64,000 bases of DNA from Reyranella aquatilis (GTDB lineage: Bacteria; Pseudomonadota; Alphaproteobacteria; Reyranellales; Reyranellaceae): positions 1 through 64,000 of the forward strand of contig NZ_JAJISD010000011.1 of NCBI RefSeq assembly GCF_020880995.1, given 5' to 3'. A model generated the notes under the pieces. That model saw nothing but the letters and a program-made list of their open reading frames with translations, made no database searches and was not told the DNA's origin. Position 1 is the stretch's first letter. Each line of letters begins with the position of its first letter. The position numbers and the translations under genes are program-made. Positions 35,704-43,669 of this stretch are shown one piece after another.

Positions 35704-35725
35704 GGCGGCGCCCGCGGGCGCCGCC
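35704..35725. terminator. Perfect GC palindrome between convergent genes, candidate bidirectional terminator
   Basis: Twenty-two bases form a self-complementary sequence with ten-base arms (ggcggcgccc / gggcgccgcc). It begins at the stop of the Dpm1-GtrA gene and ends 15 bases before the stop of the convergent flavin-dependent enzyme. There is no T-tract on either side, so intrinsic termination may be weak. Confidence 0.5.
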
Positions 35726-35740
35726 CCTTCGTGAGTTCGG

Positions 35741-36973
35741 CTAGCGGGCGTTTTCCTTCTCGAAGTCCGGCACCGCCGCCGAGGCCGCCGCGAAGCGCGG
35801 CGACTTGGTCGCCTTGAGCGCTTCCGCACCGCCATCGGTCTGCATGATCTTGGCCATGATCGCCTGCTGCGCCCGCTCGAAGACACCGCGGTTCTCGATC
35901 AGGAACTTCTGCGACTCGCGCAGCTTGGTCACGTAGCCGTTGATCTCGGGAATGACGTAGCGCGCCACCATGTCCCAGCTGCGGCGGGTGTTCTCGGGGT
36001 TGGCCCAGTCATGGACGAAGCCGACGACCGTGCCGAAGCCCCCGCTCTTGGCATAGACGTCCTTGATCACCTTCACGAGGTCGTCGGGCGTACCGATGGT
36101 GGCTGCGGATCCCGGCGTGAACGCGGTCTTGTCCACCGCCTCGTCCGGGTCGGCAAAAGGCTCGGCGCCGGGCCGCTGCAGCGTGCCGACGATGTACTCG
36201 TTGTGCCAGCGGTGCAGTCCGACTCGCGCTTCCTCGCGCGCCTTCTCGCGCGTCTCGGCGACGTGCCAGGAGAGCAGCACGCGCCAGTTCCGGCGGTCGA
36301 CCGTCTGGCCGTGCTTCTTCGCCGCGTCCTCGGCGAACTTCCACTGGGTCGGCAGCGCCAACAGCCCCTCGTTCGACATCGAGCCGATCGAGATGATGCC
36401 GATCCCATGCTTGCCGGCCAGCGTCATGCCCGACGGGCTGATCTGCGAGGCGACCACGAACGGCATGTCCTCCTGAAGCGGGAGGAGCTGCAGGGCGGCA
36501 TCCTGCATCGTGTACCAGTCGGTCTTGTCGGTGACCCGCTCGCCCCTGAACAGGCGACGGATGATACCGATGGCATGGTCCTGCCGGTCGCGCTGGAGCA
36601 TCGGGTCGATGCCCAGCGTATGGGCGTCGGAGGCGAGAGCGCCGGGGCCCGAACCGAAGATCGCCCGGCCGCCCGTCATGTGGTCGAGCTGCACCATGCG
36701 CTGCGCGACGTTGTAGGGATGGTGGTAGGGCAGCGAGATGACGCCCGTGCCGAGCTTGATGCGCTTGCTGCGCTCTCCGGCGGCCGCGAGGAACATCTCC
36801 GGCGAGGCGATCATCTCCCAGCCGCTGGAATGGTGCTCGCCGCACCAGAATTCGTCGTAGCCCAGCCCGTCGAGCTGCTCGACGAGGTCGAGGTCGCGCC
36901 GGAACTGCAGCATCGGGTTCTCGCCGATCGGATGGTGCGGGGCCAGAAAGGCGCCGAATTTGAGCCGCTGCAT
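35741..36973 (-). CDS. LLM-class (luciferase-like) flavin-dependent oxidoreductase
   Basis: 410 residues from ATG 36973. The bacterial-luciferase fold is shown by LKFGAFLAPHHPIGENP at the N terminus, FWCGEHHSSGWEM, IKLGTGVISLPYHHPYNVAQ and VVASQISPSGMTLAGKHG. It resembles the limonene/alkane-type F420- or FMN-dependent monooxygenase group. The substrate is unknown. It has no evident link to polysaccharide synthesis and probably forms its own transcript. The next gene upstream starts divergently about 180 bases away. Confidence 0.85.
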   Translation of the reverse strand: MQRLKFGAFLAPHHPIGENPMLQFRRDLDLVEQLDGLGYDEFWCGEHHSSGWEMIASPEMFLAAAGERSKRIKLGTGVISLPYHHPYNVAQRMVQLDHMTGGRAIFGSGPGALASDAHTLGIDPMLQRDRQDHAIGIIRRLFRGERVTDKTDWYTMQDAALQLLPLQEDMPFVVASQISPSGMTLAGKHGIGIISIGSMSNEGLLALPTQWKFAEDAAKKHGQTVDRRNWRVLLSWHVAETREKAREEARVGLHRWHNEYIVGTLQRPGAEPFADPDEAVDKTAFTPGSAATIGTPDDLVKVIKDVYAKSGGFGTVVGFVHDWANPENTRRSWDMVARYVIPEINGYVTKLRESQKFLIENRGVFERAQQAIMAKIMQTDGGAEALKATKSPRFAAASAAVPDFEKENAR

Positions 36974-37152
36974 GTTGAGATCCCCGGTGACTGTTCACAT
37001 CCACATTCGAGGGCCGATCATGCCGCGATCCACCCCCTTGCAGAAAGGGGATGGAGGGGCCGATTTCGATCAGCGGACGAAGACCGGGAGGGATACTCCC
37101 CTTGGCTCGAGCGACGGTCGCGCCCGGCCGGCGATAGGCGGACTGGATAACC

Positions 37153-38417
37153 TTGAATTATCCAATTAACTCTGTGGCTTGGGACCTGCCCGTGAGAAGT
37201 GATCCACCTCGCCCCCCGGTGCCGCCGCAGCTGATCCTCGACCTGTCGAGGCTGGTCTTCGCCGCGTGGTCGAGAACGCCGACGGGCATCCCGCGGGTCG
37301 AACTGGCGTACGCCGAGCATCTCATCGCGACTGCGGCGGATCGGCTGCACTTTACCGTTCTCGACGCCTTCCGCCGGCTTCGATCCGTGGACGGGCGTCT
37401 GGCCATCCGCTTCGTGCGGGAAATCGCCGGCTACTGGGAAGGCGACGTGGGATCGACGCGGGCCTATCTCCGCATCGTCCTGCTCGCGCTCTGGATTCAC
37501 ACCGTGCTGATCTTGAGACCTTGGGGCGATCTGCGAAGGCTCGTCGCGGCGCATGGAGGGCGCTCGATCTACGTCATTCCATCCCAACTTCAGATCGAGC
37601 ATTCCTCGCTTATCGCGGGGCCGAAAGCGGCCGGCGACCTGAAGCTTGTTTACTTCGTTCACGACATCCTTCCGAGCCTCATGCCGGCCAATTTCCCCGA
37701 CGGTGCCGAGGATCGCAACCGCGGCCGCATGGAGAATGCCGCCCGGCTGGCGGACGCGATCATCGTGAATTCATGGGCTACGGCTGTCTCTTTCAAGGAA
37801 CGGCTCGGCAGGGACATGGCGCCGGAAAAGCTCGTGGTCGCGCCGCTCGGCATCACCCGTTGCAGGAAGGTAGATGTCTCGCATCAGCCGCCCACGGAGC
37901 CCTACTTGGTGATGCTGGGCACGATCGAGCCGCGCAAGAACCACCTCCTGGTCCTGAACCTGTGGCGCGAACTGTACGCCGAGCACGGACAGGAGACACC
38001 CAGACTGCTCCTCGTGGGAAGCCGCGGATGGAAGAATCGCCACATCATCGAGATGATGGGCGAAACGCACCCCCTCGCGGCAAGGTCGAGGAGCTGGGAC
38101 GATTGCCCGATGCGGCGATCGCTGGCCTGATCGAGGGAGCGCGCGCCCTTTTGCTCCCCTCCTTTGCCGAGGGATATGGCCTCTCTCTCGCTGAGGCCCT
38201 CAGTCAAGGCACGCCGTGCTCAGTAGCGACCTGCCGGTGTTCCAGGAAGTCGGCGCAGACACTCCGGACTACCTGCCGGCGACCGACACCGAAGCGTGGC
38301 GTGCCGCAATACTCGACTATGCCGCGGCGGATTCGGAGACAAGGCGCACGGTCAGCGCCGAGTTGGCCCCGGCACTTCGCGGTGGTCGACGAGACCCTGA
38401 GAACGCTCGCGAGATGA
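37153..38417 (+). pseudogene. GT4-family glycosyltransferase interrupted by three frameshifts
   Basis: The first frame (TTG 37153, or GTG at 37174 or 37192) encodes a normal GT4 N terminus and middle: SRTPTGIPRVELAYAEHL, LVYFVHDILPSLMPANF, YLVMLGTIEPRKNHLLVLN. It is cut near 38085, where one base seems lost (gcggcaagg), and continues in another frame as KVEELGRLPDAAIAGLIEGA and the donor motif PSFAEGYGLSLAEALSQGTP. Near 38213 a second base is lost (gccgtgctc); the frame then reads LSSDLPVFQEVGADTPDYL. Near 38365 a third change returns to RHFAVVDETLRTLAR and a stop at 38417. All conserved GT4 pieces are present in order, so this is either a very recent pseudogene or a sequencing/assembly problem. 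The intact enzyme would resemble mannosyl/rhamnosyl GT4 transferases. Confidence 0.7.
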
Positions 38418-38506
38418 GGTCGGCGGCAAGAAGGATTGTCGCGGGCGCCGGGGCGCGCCAAACTCCCGATCATCGGTCACCAGCCTGCGGGCACATTAGG
38501 GCTTCC

Positions 38507-38842
38507 ATGAAGGCATCGCTGTTCCTGCTCACGGGATTCGTCCTGGCCATGCCCGCGCTGGCGCAACAGGTCGCGCAAGGGGGTCAGGGAGCCGAGGGAG
38601 GAGCGGTCGGCGGTGCCATTGGATCGACCGTAGGCCAGCCGATCGGAGGATCGGCAGTCGGTTCGACCGTCGGCAGTACGCCAGACGCTCCGCTGTACCC
38701 CTATGCCACCGGTCTGCCGGGCAGCGACATGCCGTCCTACGGTCAGGCGATCCGGCCTCCTGACGGTCTGCCGGGTATTCCGTACCCTGCCGACGGGCTG
38801 ATCCTGACCCCTGCCCGACCGGGCTACGAGAACGATCCTTGA
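38507..38842 (+). CDS. Small secreted Gly-rich protein
   Basis: 111 residues from ATG 38507, with AGGG upstream. A signal peptide (MKASLFLLTGFVLAMPALAQ) ends in ALAQ. The mature part is low-complexity, with Gly-rich steps (GGAVGGAIGSTVGQPIGGS) and a Pro/Tyr-rich C terminus. I do not recognise it. Its composition recalls the secreted repeat protein at 62800-63615, and both sit next to polysaccharide export genes, so it may be a periplasmic or surface accessory protein. Confidence 0.55.
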   Translation: MKASLFLLTGFVLAMPALAQQVAQGGQGAEGGAVGGAIGSTVGQPIGGSAVGSTVGSTPDAPLYPYATGLPGSDMPSYGQAIRPPDGLPGIPYPADGLILTPARPGYENDP

Positions 38843-39010
38843 GGCTCTGAAGCGTCGCCCTCCGCTCGGCGCCGACGATCCCGCAGGGCTCCCGGAAGGC
38901 CAGAGCCTTACCCTGGCCCGACGCACGCCCTTCTCATGCTCCATCGAAGCCATGCCCCATGGGGCGCGATGTATGCCTCGTCAGTGCCAGGTCGGTCGCC
39001 CGGACCTGCG

Positions 39011-40219
39011 CTATTGGGGCGCGTAGTAGGTCGCTCCGCGGCTGACGTCGAAGTAGGCGCCGGTAAAGCCGCGCAACAGCGTCAGAGCCTTCTGGATCTG
39101 GGCCGTCTCGGCATTGGCCACGAGCACGATGTCCTTGTCGCGCAACTCCATGTTCTGCGCGAAGAAGTAACCATTGGTCTGCGTGAGGTCGATGCGATAG
39201 ATCACGCGGGTCTGCGGCCCGCTCAGATTGCGGGTCTCGCTCGTCTGGACATAGGCCGTGTCCACCGCGGCGGTGTCGGAGGCGATGACCGAGCGGGCCA
39301 GCGCCGAGGGTTCGTTGCGCAGCAGGTAGATGCCTGAAAGGTCACCATAGGCGTCCATGGTTCCGCCGGCCCGGGCAATGCCTTCGGCGAGGGTCACCCG
39401 CTCAGCCTCCATTCCATACTGCGCGACCTTGGTGACGGCGCCAAGGACAACGAACGTCTTGGGATTGCGCGTGAGCACCACGGTGTCGTTGGGCCGCGCG
39501 ACGATGTTGTCAGGCGGGCTGACCAGAACCTGCTGGAGCGGAATCGACGCAACCGTGCCGCCGCGCATGACCCGCACGTCGGTTTCGAAGGCCGGGTAGC
39601 GCGGCCCACCCGCCTGCGCGATGACGTCCAGCAGCCTCTCGCCGCGCAGGGTCAGCGGAACGAGACCCGCCTTGTTGACTTCACCGCCCACCGAGACGGT
39701 ATTGGAATTGTTGTTGAGGACCGTGACCAGGACCTGAGGCTTCACGGTCTCGGGCGCGAGAAGGCGGGCGATCTCGTCGGCGGCCTGGGTAGGCGTACGA
39801 CCGGCCACCCGCACCCGACCGACAAACGGGATGAGGATCTGGCCGTCGGGCTCGATCAACTGTCCGGGCAGGTTCGTGCCCTGCGCCCCCGTAGACGGAA
39901 GCTGCGTCGCGGCGCCACCCGTCGAGTTGCCGAACAAGGGTGACCCGCCGGCCTCATAGATGCTGACGCCGACCACGTCGCCCGGCTGCAGAGCCACCGT
40001 CGGACGATGGTTCTGCAATCGGAAGGATCCCGGGAAACCGTCGGTCTTGTATTGCGCCAGCGCCCGCACTACCGCCGGCGTGACCTTGACGAGATAGACG
40101 TCGAGTGTGGGATCGCTCGATCGTTCGACCTGACTTTTCGTCGGACCAGCTGAGGGAAGAGCACACCCGGCCAGGGCCAAGGCACCTACGAGCAGGACGA
40201 CGAGCTTTGACAACGACAT
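39011..40219 (-). CDS. Outer-membrane polysaccharide export lipoprotein (Wza/KpsD/BexD-like)
   Basis: 402 residues from ATG 40219. The lipobox is VGALALAGCALP with Cys19 as the lipid anchor. The Poly_export domain contains LQPGDVVGVSIYEAGGSPLF and DGQILIPFVGRVRVAGRTP. One or two SLBB-type beta domains follow (NTVSVGGEVNKAGLVPLTLR, KTFVVLGAVTKVAQYGMEAE). These proteins form the outer-membrane channel for capsule or exopolysaccharide. Its length suits the KpsD/BexD partners of ABC exporters, so it probably completes the KpsE-like/KpsM-like system encoded at 9-17 kb. It reads toward 38842 and ends 168 bases from the Gly-rich protein. Confidence 0.88.
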   Translation of the reverse strand: MSLSKLVVLLVGALALAGCALPSAGPTKSQVERSSDPTLDVYLVKVTPAVVRALAQYKTDGFPGSFRLQNHRPTVALQPGDVVGVSIYEAGGSPLFGNSTGGAATQLPSTGAQGTNLPGQLIEPDGQILIPFVGRVRVAGRTPTQAADEIARLLAPETVKPQVLVTVLNNNSNTVSVGGEVNKAGLVPLTLRGERLLDVIAQAGGPRYPAFETDVRVMRGGTVASIPLQQVLVSPPDNIVARPNDTVVLTRNPKTFVVLGAVTKVAQYGMEAERVTLAEGIARAGGTMDAYGDLSGIYLLRNEPSALARSVIASDTAAVDTAYVQTSETRNLSGPQTRVIYRIDLTQTNGYFFAQNMELRDKDIVLVANAETAQIQKALTLLRGFTGAYFDVSRGATYYAPQ

Positions 40220-40309
40220 GCGGTCACGCACTCACGACAGGTGAAGTGATCCAGATCGTGCCTCCGCCCCGTGTTCCGAAGAACCGGAGGCACCCTGTCG
40301 TCGAGCATA

Positions 40310-40882
40310 TCACTTCTGGCTTGGGGACCACTGAAAATAGGCCGGCAGTGTGGAAAAAGCCGGCTGCGTGCGATCCTTAGCCGAAAGCAGCGGACCGTCA
40401 GCCTTGTGGGGCCAGGCGATCGCAAGATCGGGGTCGTCCCAGGCGATCCCGCGATCATGCTCGGGGCTATAGTAGCTTGTGAGCTTGTATTCGAGTTCGG
40501 TGTCAGGTTCCAAGGTACAGAACCCATGGGCAAAGCCCTTCGGTATCCAGAACTGCCGCCAGTTCGCGGCGCTCAGTTCGACACCGACATGACGCCCGTA
40601 TGTCGGAGAACCGACTCTGATATCCACAGCTACGTCGTAGGCCGCGCCTCGCACCACCCGCACCAGCTTGGCCTGGGCCATGGGCGGGGCCTGGAAATGA
40701 AGCCCGCGCAACGTACCCGCCGCGCGCGACAGCGTGTGATTGTCCTGCACGACTGAGAGTGGGCCGGTGTGCTGTTCGAGACGACGGACGCTGAACGTCT
40801 CCGAGACGAATCCGCGCTCGTCTCCGTGTCGAAGGGGCGTGAAGAGAATCGGCCCCTCGATTTCGAATCTCACCACGTCCAC
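40310..40882 (-). CDS. rfbC: dTDP-4-dehydrorhamnose 3,5-epimerase
   Basis: 190 residues when started at GTG 40882, which has AGGGGGG ten bases upstream and gives the usual RfbC length; the frame is open to 40960. The cupin fold is shown by PLRHGDERGFVSETFSVRRL, VQDNHTLSRAAGTLRGLHFQ and the active-site His in TLRGLHFQ, plus FWIPKGFAHGFCTLEPDTEL. It converts dTDP-4-keto-6-deoxyglucose to dTDP-4-keto-L-rhamnose. rfbA, rfbB and rfbD are not in the window, so dTDP-rhamnose synthesis must be completed elsewhere, or the enzyme acts on a related sugar. It lies upstream of the export lipoprotein on the same strand. Confidence 0.9.
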   Translation of the reverse strand: MDVVRFEIEGPILFTPLRHGDERGFVSETFSVRRLEQHTGPLSVVQDNHTLSRAAGTLRGLHFQAPPMAQAKLVRVVRGAAYDVAVDIRVGSPTYGRHVGVELSAANWRQFWIPKGFAHGFCTLEPDTELEYKLTSYYSPEHDRGIAWDDPDLAIAWPHKADGPLLSAKDRTQPAFSTLPAYFQWSPSQK

Positions 40883-40958
40883 GATGCGTCTGCCCCCCTG
40901 CTTGGCTGACGATAGAAGCTCGAAAGGGCAGCAATGAGACGGCCGTCCGGTCATCCAC

Positions 40959-40992
40959 AAAAAAGGCGGCCCGTAAGGGCCGCCTTTTCCTT
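40959..40992 (-). terminator. Intrinsic terminator downstream of the OmpA-family gene
   Basis: An eight-base GC stem (ggcggccc / gggccgcc, 40965-40972 and 40977-40984) with a GTAA loop is flanked by six A on the left and TTTT on the right. Read on the minus strand it ends in TTTTTT just after the OmpA-like stop at 41020. The T-run on the other side allows action on the plus strand too. Confidence 0.85.
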
Positions 40993-41019
40993 TTCTCGGT
41001 CGCCCAGAGCTGTGGCAGC

Positions 41020-41970
41020 TTACTGGATGACGATCTCGACGCGGCGGTTCTGCGGCTCGCGGACGTTCGGGCCGGTCTGGACCAGCAGGCCCTGCTCGCC
41101 GCGGCCAACCACCGCGATCGCGGTCGCCGGCACGCCTTCGCGAACCAGGGCGTCCTTGACGGCGTTCGCGCGACGCAGCGACAGCGCCATGTTGTACGCC
41201 GGCGCGCCCGACGTGTCGGTGTGACCCGTCGCCGTGATGCGGGCATTGCCCTTCGTCTTATAGGCGCCGGCAGCCTGCTTGATCGTGGTGAGCGCCTGGG
41301 CCGAGAGGTTCGCGCGGTCCCAGTCGAAGAACACCATGAACGACGGCGGCGCGACCGGAGCAGCCTGCGGCGGCGGCGGCGGCGGCGGCGCGGCGAACTT
41401 GTAGGTCACGCCCGCCAGGGCCAGGATGTTCTGGTTCTGGAACGTGACATTGCCGATCGGCGTGTTCACGCTGGGGTTCGTCGTGCCGACGTAGCGGCCT
41501 TCCACCATGAAGCGGAACTGTTCGCTCACGTTGTAGGCGACGCCCAGCATCGCCTGATAGGCGAACTGGGTGCTGCCCAGCGCGGCGTTGCTGTCGATGA
41601 AAGCGATGCCGACACCGGCGCCGACATACGGCGTGATGATCGAGGTCGGCATGAAATCATACAGCAGGTTCGCCATCACGGTGAGCTGGCCGACCTTACC
41701 GTTGATCGCCGTGCCCGGAATGTTGGCCGAGGTCGGGATTTCGCCGTATCCGGCTTCGAGTTCGAGACGCGGACCGACGAAGTCGTAACCGACCTTGCCG
41801 CCGGCCGACCAGCCGGTCGAGGTCGTCGTATTGGGGTTCGAGCCGATGAACCACGCGGCACCGCCGCCGGCGCCGATGTAGAAGCCTTCCTGTGCATTGA
41901 TCGCCTGCGCACCGGCCACGGTCGGCAGCAGCATGCCCAGTCCGAGCAAAGCCAAACCAGCTTTCTTCAT
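41020..41970 (-). CDS. OmpA-family outer-membrane protein
   Basis: 316 residues from ATG 41970, with GGGGAG directly upstream. The signal peptide is MKKAGLALLGLGMLLPTVAG followed by AQA. Residues ~25-190 form an eight-stranded beta-barrel of the OMP_b-brl type (FYIGAGGGAAWFIGSNP, ELEAGYGEIPTSANIP, FMVEGRYVGTTNPSV). After a proline run the C-terminal ~110 residues are an OmpA peptidoglycan-binding domain: VFFDWDRANLSAQALTTIKQ, ATGHTDTSGAPAYNMALSLR, RANAVKDALVREGVP. It anchors the outer membrane to the cell wall and is probably a housekeeping gene. It has its own strong terminator. Identity is clear; a specific link to the capsule locus is not. Confidence 0.92.
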   Translation of the reverse strand: MKKAGLALLGLGMLLPTVAGAQAINAQEGFYIGAGGGAAWFIGSNPNTTTSTGWSAGGKVGYDFVGPRLELEAGYGEIPTSANIPGTAINGKVGQLTVMANLLYDFMPTSIITPYVGAGVGIAFIDSNAALGSTQFAYQAMLGVAYNVSEQFRFMVEGRYVGTTNPSVNTPIGNVTFQNQNILALAGVTYKFAAPPPPPPPQAAPVAPPSFMVFFDWDRANLSAQALTTIKQAAGAYKTKGNARITATGHTDTSGAPAYNMALSLRRANAVKDALVREGVPATAIAVVGRGEQGLLVQTGPNVREPQNRRVEIVIQ

Positions 41971-42106
41971 ATTTCTCCCCAGCACTGAAGGTAAAACGAC
42001 GCCGTATTACGTGAACCTTACCACAAGCGGTGGGCCCTGCCCGGCGACAGTTGCGCCCTAGTCTTCGCAAAGTGCCGGACTGTTGCTGCGAGGCAACAGT
42101 TGGCCC

Positions 42107-43669
42107 TCATCGCCGGGAGTTCCAATCGACGCCGCAGCCCCGGCAAGCCTCTCTGAGCAGCGATAATAGAGGCTGAATGGCATCGGATTCCTCTCCGACG
42201 ACGCACTCCTGGACGCCGAGGCCCTCAAGAACGGTAACAAGGTACGAGACAGGAGAGGTTTGGCTGCAGCGGGGCAGATTGGGATAGGCGCCACTCCCCG
42301 CCGGGATCAGTCGATATTGTCCCCGATAGGGGGGAAGATCGGGTGTCAGGACGATTTCGAGTAGTTCGGTCGAGGGCCGCGCCCTGCTTATCCCCAGGCG
42401 GAGGCGCTTCGGGCGCGGATCGCGCCGGATCCTGGCCAGATCGATGGCCGTCCGGGCAGCACGCAGAGGATCGCGCCGGATGAACTGGCCCACGGTTTCG
42501 GCATAGCCGGGATGGAGCCGCTCGAGGATGGCCTGCGCCGCCTCGATGAGCGCGTCCCGCTCGCCCCCGAATGACGCCCCGCCACGGTGCCAGACGAACA
42601 GCCCGGTCGCCGCCACATGACGCCACCCCGCCGCCGTCGCCCGCAGGCAGAAATCGTTCTCCTCGCCGTATCCACGCCCGAAGCGCTCGCCGTCGAAAGC
42701 GCCGATCTGATCGAGGCAGCGCCGGCTGACTGCCATGCAGAATCCCACACCCGTCGGAATCTCGACGGGCGGCCTGTCGAGTGCCGCGCAGAACTCATCC
42801 CATTTCGCGACCCGGTCATCGGGCAGGAGGCGGTTGTCGCAGAGCGTCGCGGGATAGCTGAGGATGGTCGCGGCGTTGGAAAGCGGCGTCGCCGTCGCCG
42901 TGCGCGCCGTTCGCAACGCCGCCATCAAGCGGTCGAGCCAATCGCCGAACACCTTCGTGTCCGAATTCAGCAGGACGACATCGCGGTCGGCATGGGCGGC
43001 AAAGCCGCGATTGACGGATTGCACGAAGCCGAGATTGCGCTCGTTTACGAGCAGGGTGATCAGGCCAGCCGCCGCCAGCGCCTCCAGTTCGCGACGCAGC
43101 GCTGGATCGGGCGATGCGTCGTCGACCACCACTAGTTCGTAGGCCTCGCGCGTTTCGGCCCCGAGCACGCTGTCGATCGCCTGCAACGCGAGCGCACGGC
43201 TGCCGTATACGGGCATGACCACATCGACCTTTGCCGCGCTGCGATCGGGGCGGCGGTACGCGAGCAGACGTGCGAGGTCGAGCGGCGCCGGGTCCTCGGG
43301 GACCTTCGCGTCCCTCCCCTCTGCCTGACCGAACCTCAGCCAGTGCGCGAAGGGCTCATACCCCTGAAGTTCGACATCCGGATTGAGACGGCGATATCGC
43401 GCCGGCGAAAAATCCGCTCGGGGAGACCAGCCCCTCGCCGATCCGACAGACAGATAATGAAAAGTGGCGGCAGCCGGGGACGCAAACCTCCTTCCCGACA
43501 TGCGCTCATAGTGATCGACATCGACCGTGCCACGCGGAAGGCCGTTTCGAACACAGAGCTGGTCAGCCCACCCAGGGAGGATACTCGCCGCGAAGGAAGC
43601 GAGACCTGAATGCTGCAGCGCCTCGATAAGGACTTCGCCCATGGTCCTGGCCGAACGCGTGTCATTCAT
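42107..43669 (-). CDS. GT2-family glycosyltransferase with an N-terminal accessory domain
   Basis: 520 residues from ATG 43669, which overlaps the upstream stop as ATGA. The N-terminal ~130 residues contain the repeated FHYLSVGSARGWSPRADF / YRRLNPDVELQGYEPF pattern, shared with the upstream GT4 gene. Residues ~150-420 are a GT2 domain: VDVVMPVYGSRALALQAIDS, YELVVVDDASPDPALRRELE, DVVLLNSDTKVFGDWLDRL (DxD-like) and GYGEENDFCLRATAAGWRHV. This is the rhamnosyl- or O-antigen-type GT2 class. It is the last gene of a three-transferase operon (47186 to 42107), probably building successive linkages of the surface glycan. Confidence 0.82.
   Translation of the reverse strand: MNDTRSARTMGEVLIEALQHSGLASFAASILPGWADQLCVRNGLPRGTVDVDHYERMSGRRFASPAAATFHYLSVGSARGWSPRADFSPARYRRLNPDVELQGYEPFAHWLRFGQAEGRDAKVPEDPAPLDLARLLAYRRPDRSAAKVDVVMPVYGSRALALQAIDSVLGAETREAYELVVVDDASPDPALRRELEALAAAGLITLLVNERNLGFVQSVNRGFAAHADRDVVLLNSDTKVFGDWLDRLMAALRTARTATATPLSNAATILSYPATLCDNRLLPDDRVAKWDEFCAALDRPPVEIPTGVGFCMAVSRRCLDQIGAFDGERFGRGYGEENDFCLRATAAGWRHVAATGLFVWHRGGASFGGERDALIEAAQAILERLHPGYAETVGQFIRRDPLRAARTAIDLARIRRDPRPKRLRLGISRARPSTELLEIVLTPDLPPYRGQYRLIPAGSGAYPNLPRCSQTSPVSYLVTVLEGLGVQECVVGEESDAIQPLLSLLREACRGCGVDWNSRR

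Noticed and set aside
36011..37150. 379-residue plus-strand frame over the luciferase-like gene
   Set aside because: Antisense to a gene with clear family motifs; no domain in the translation.
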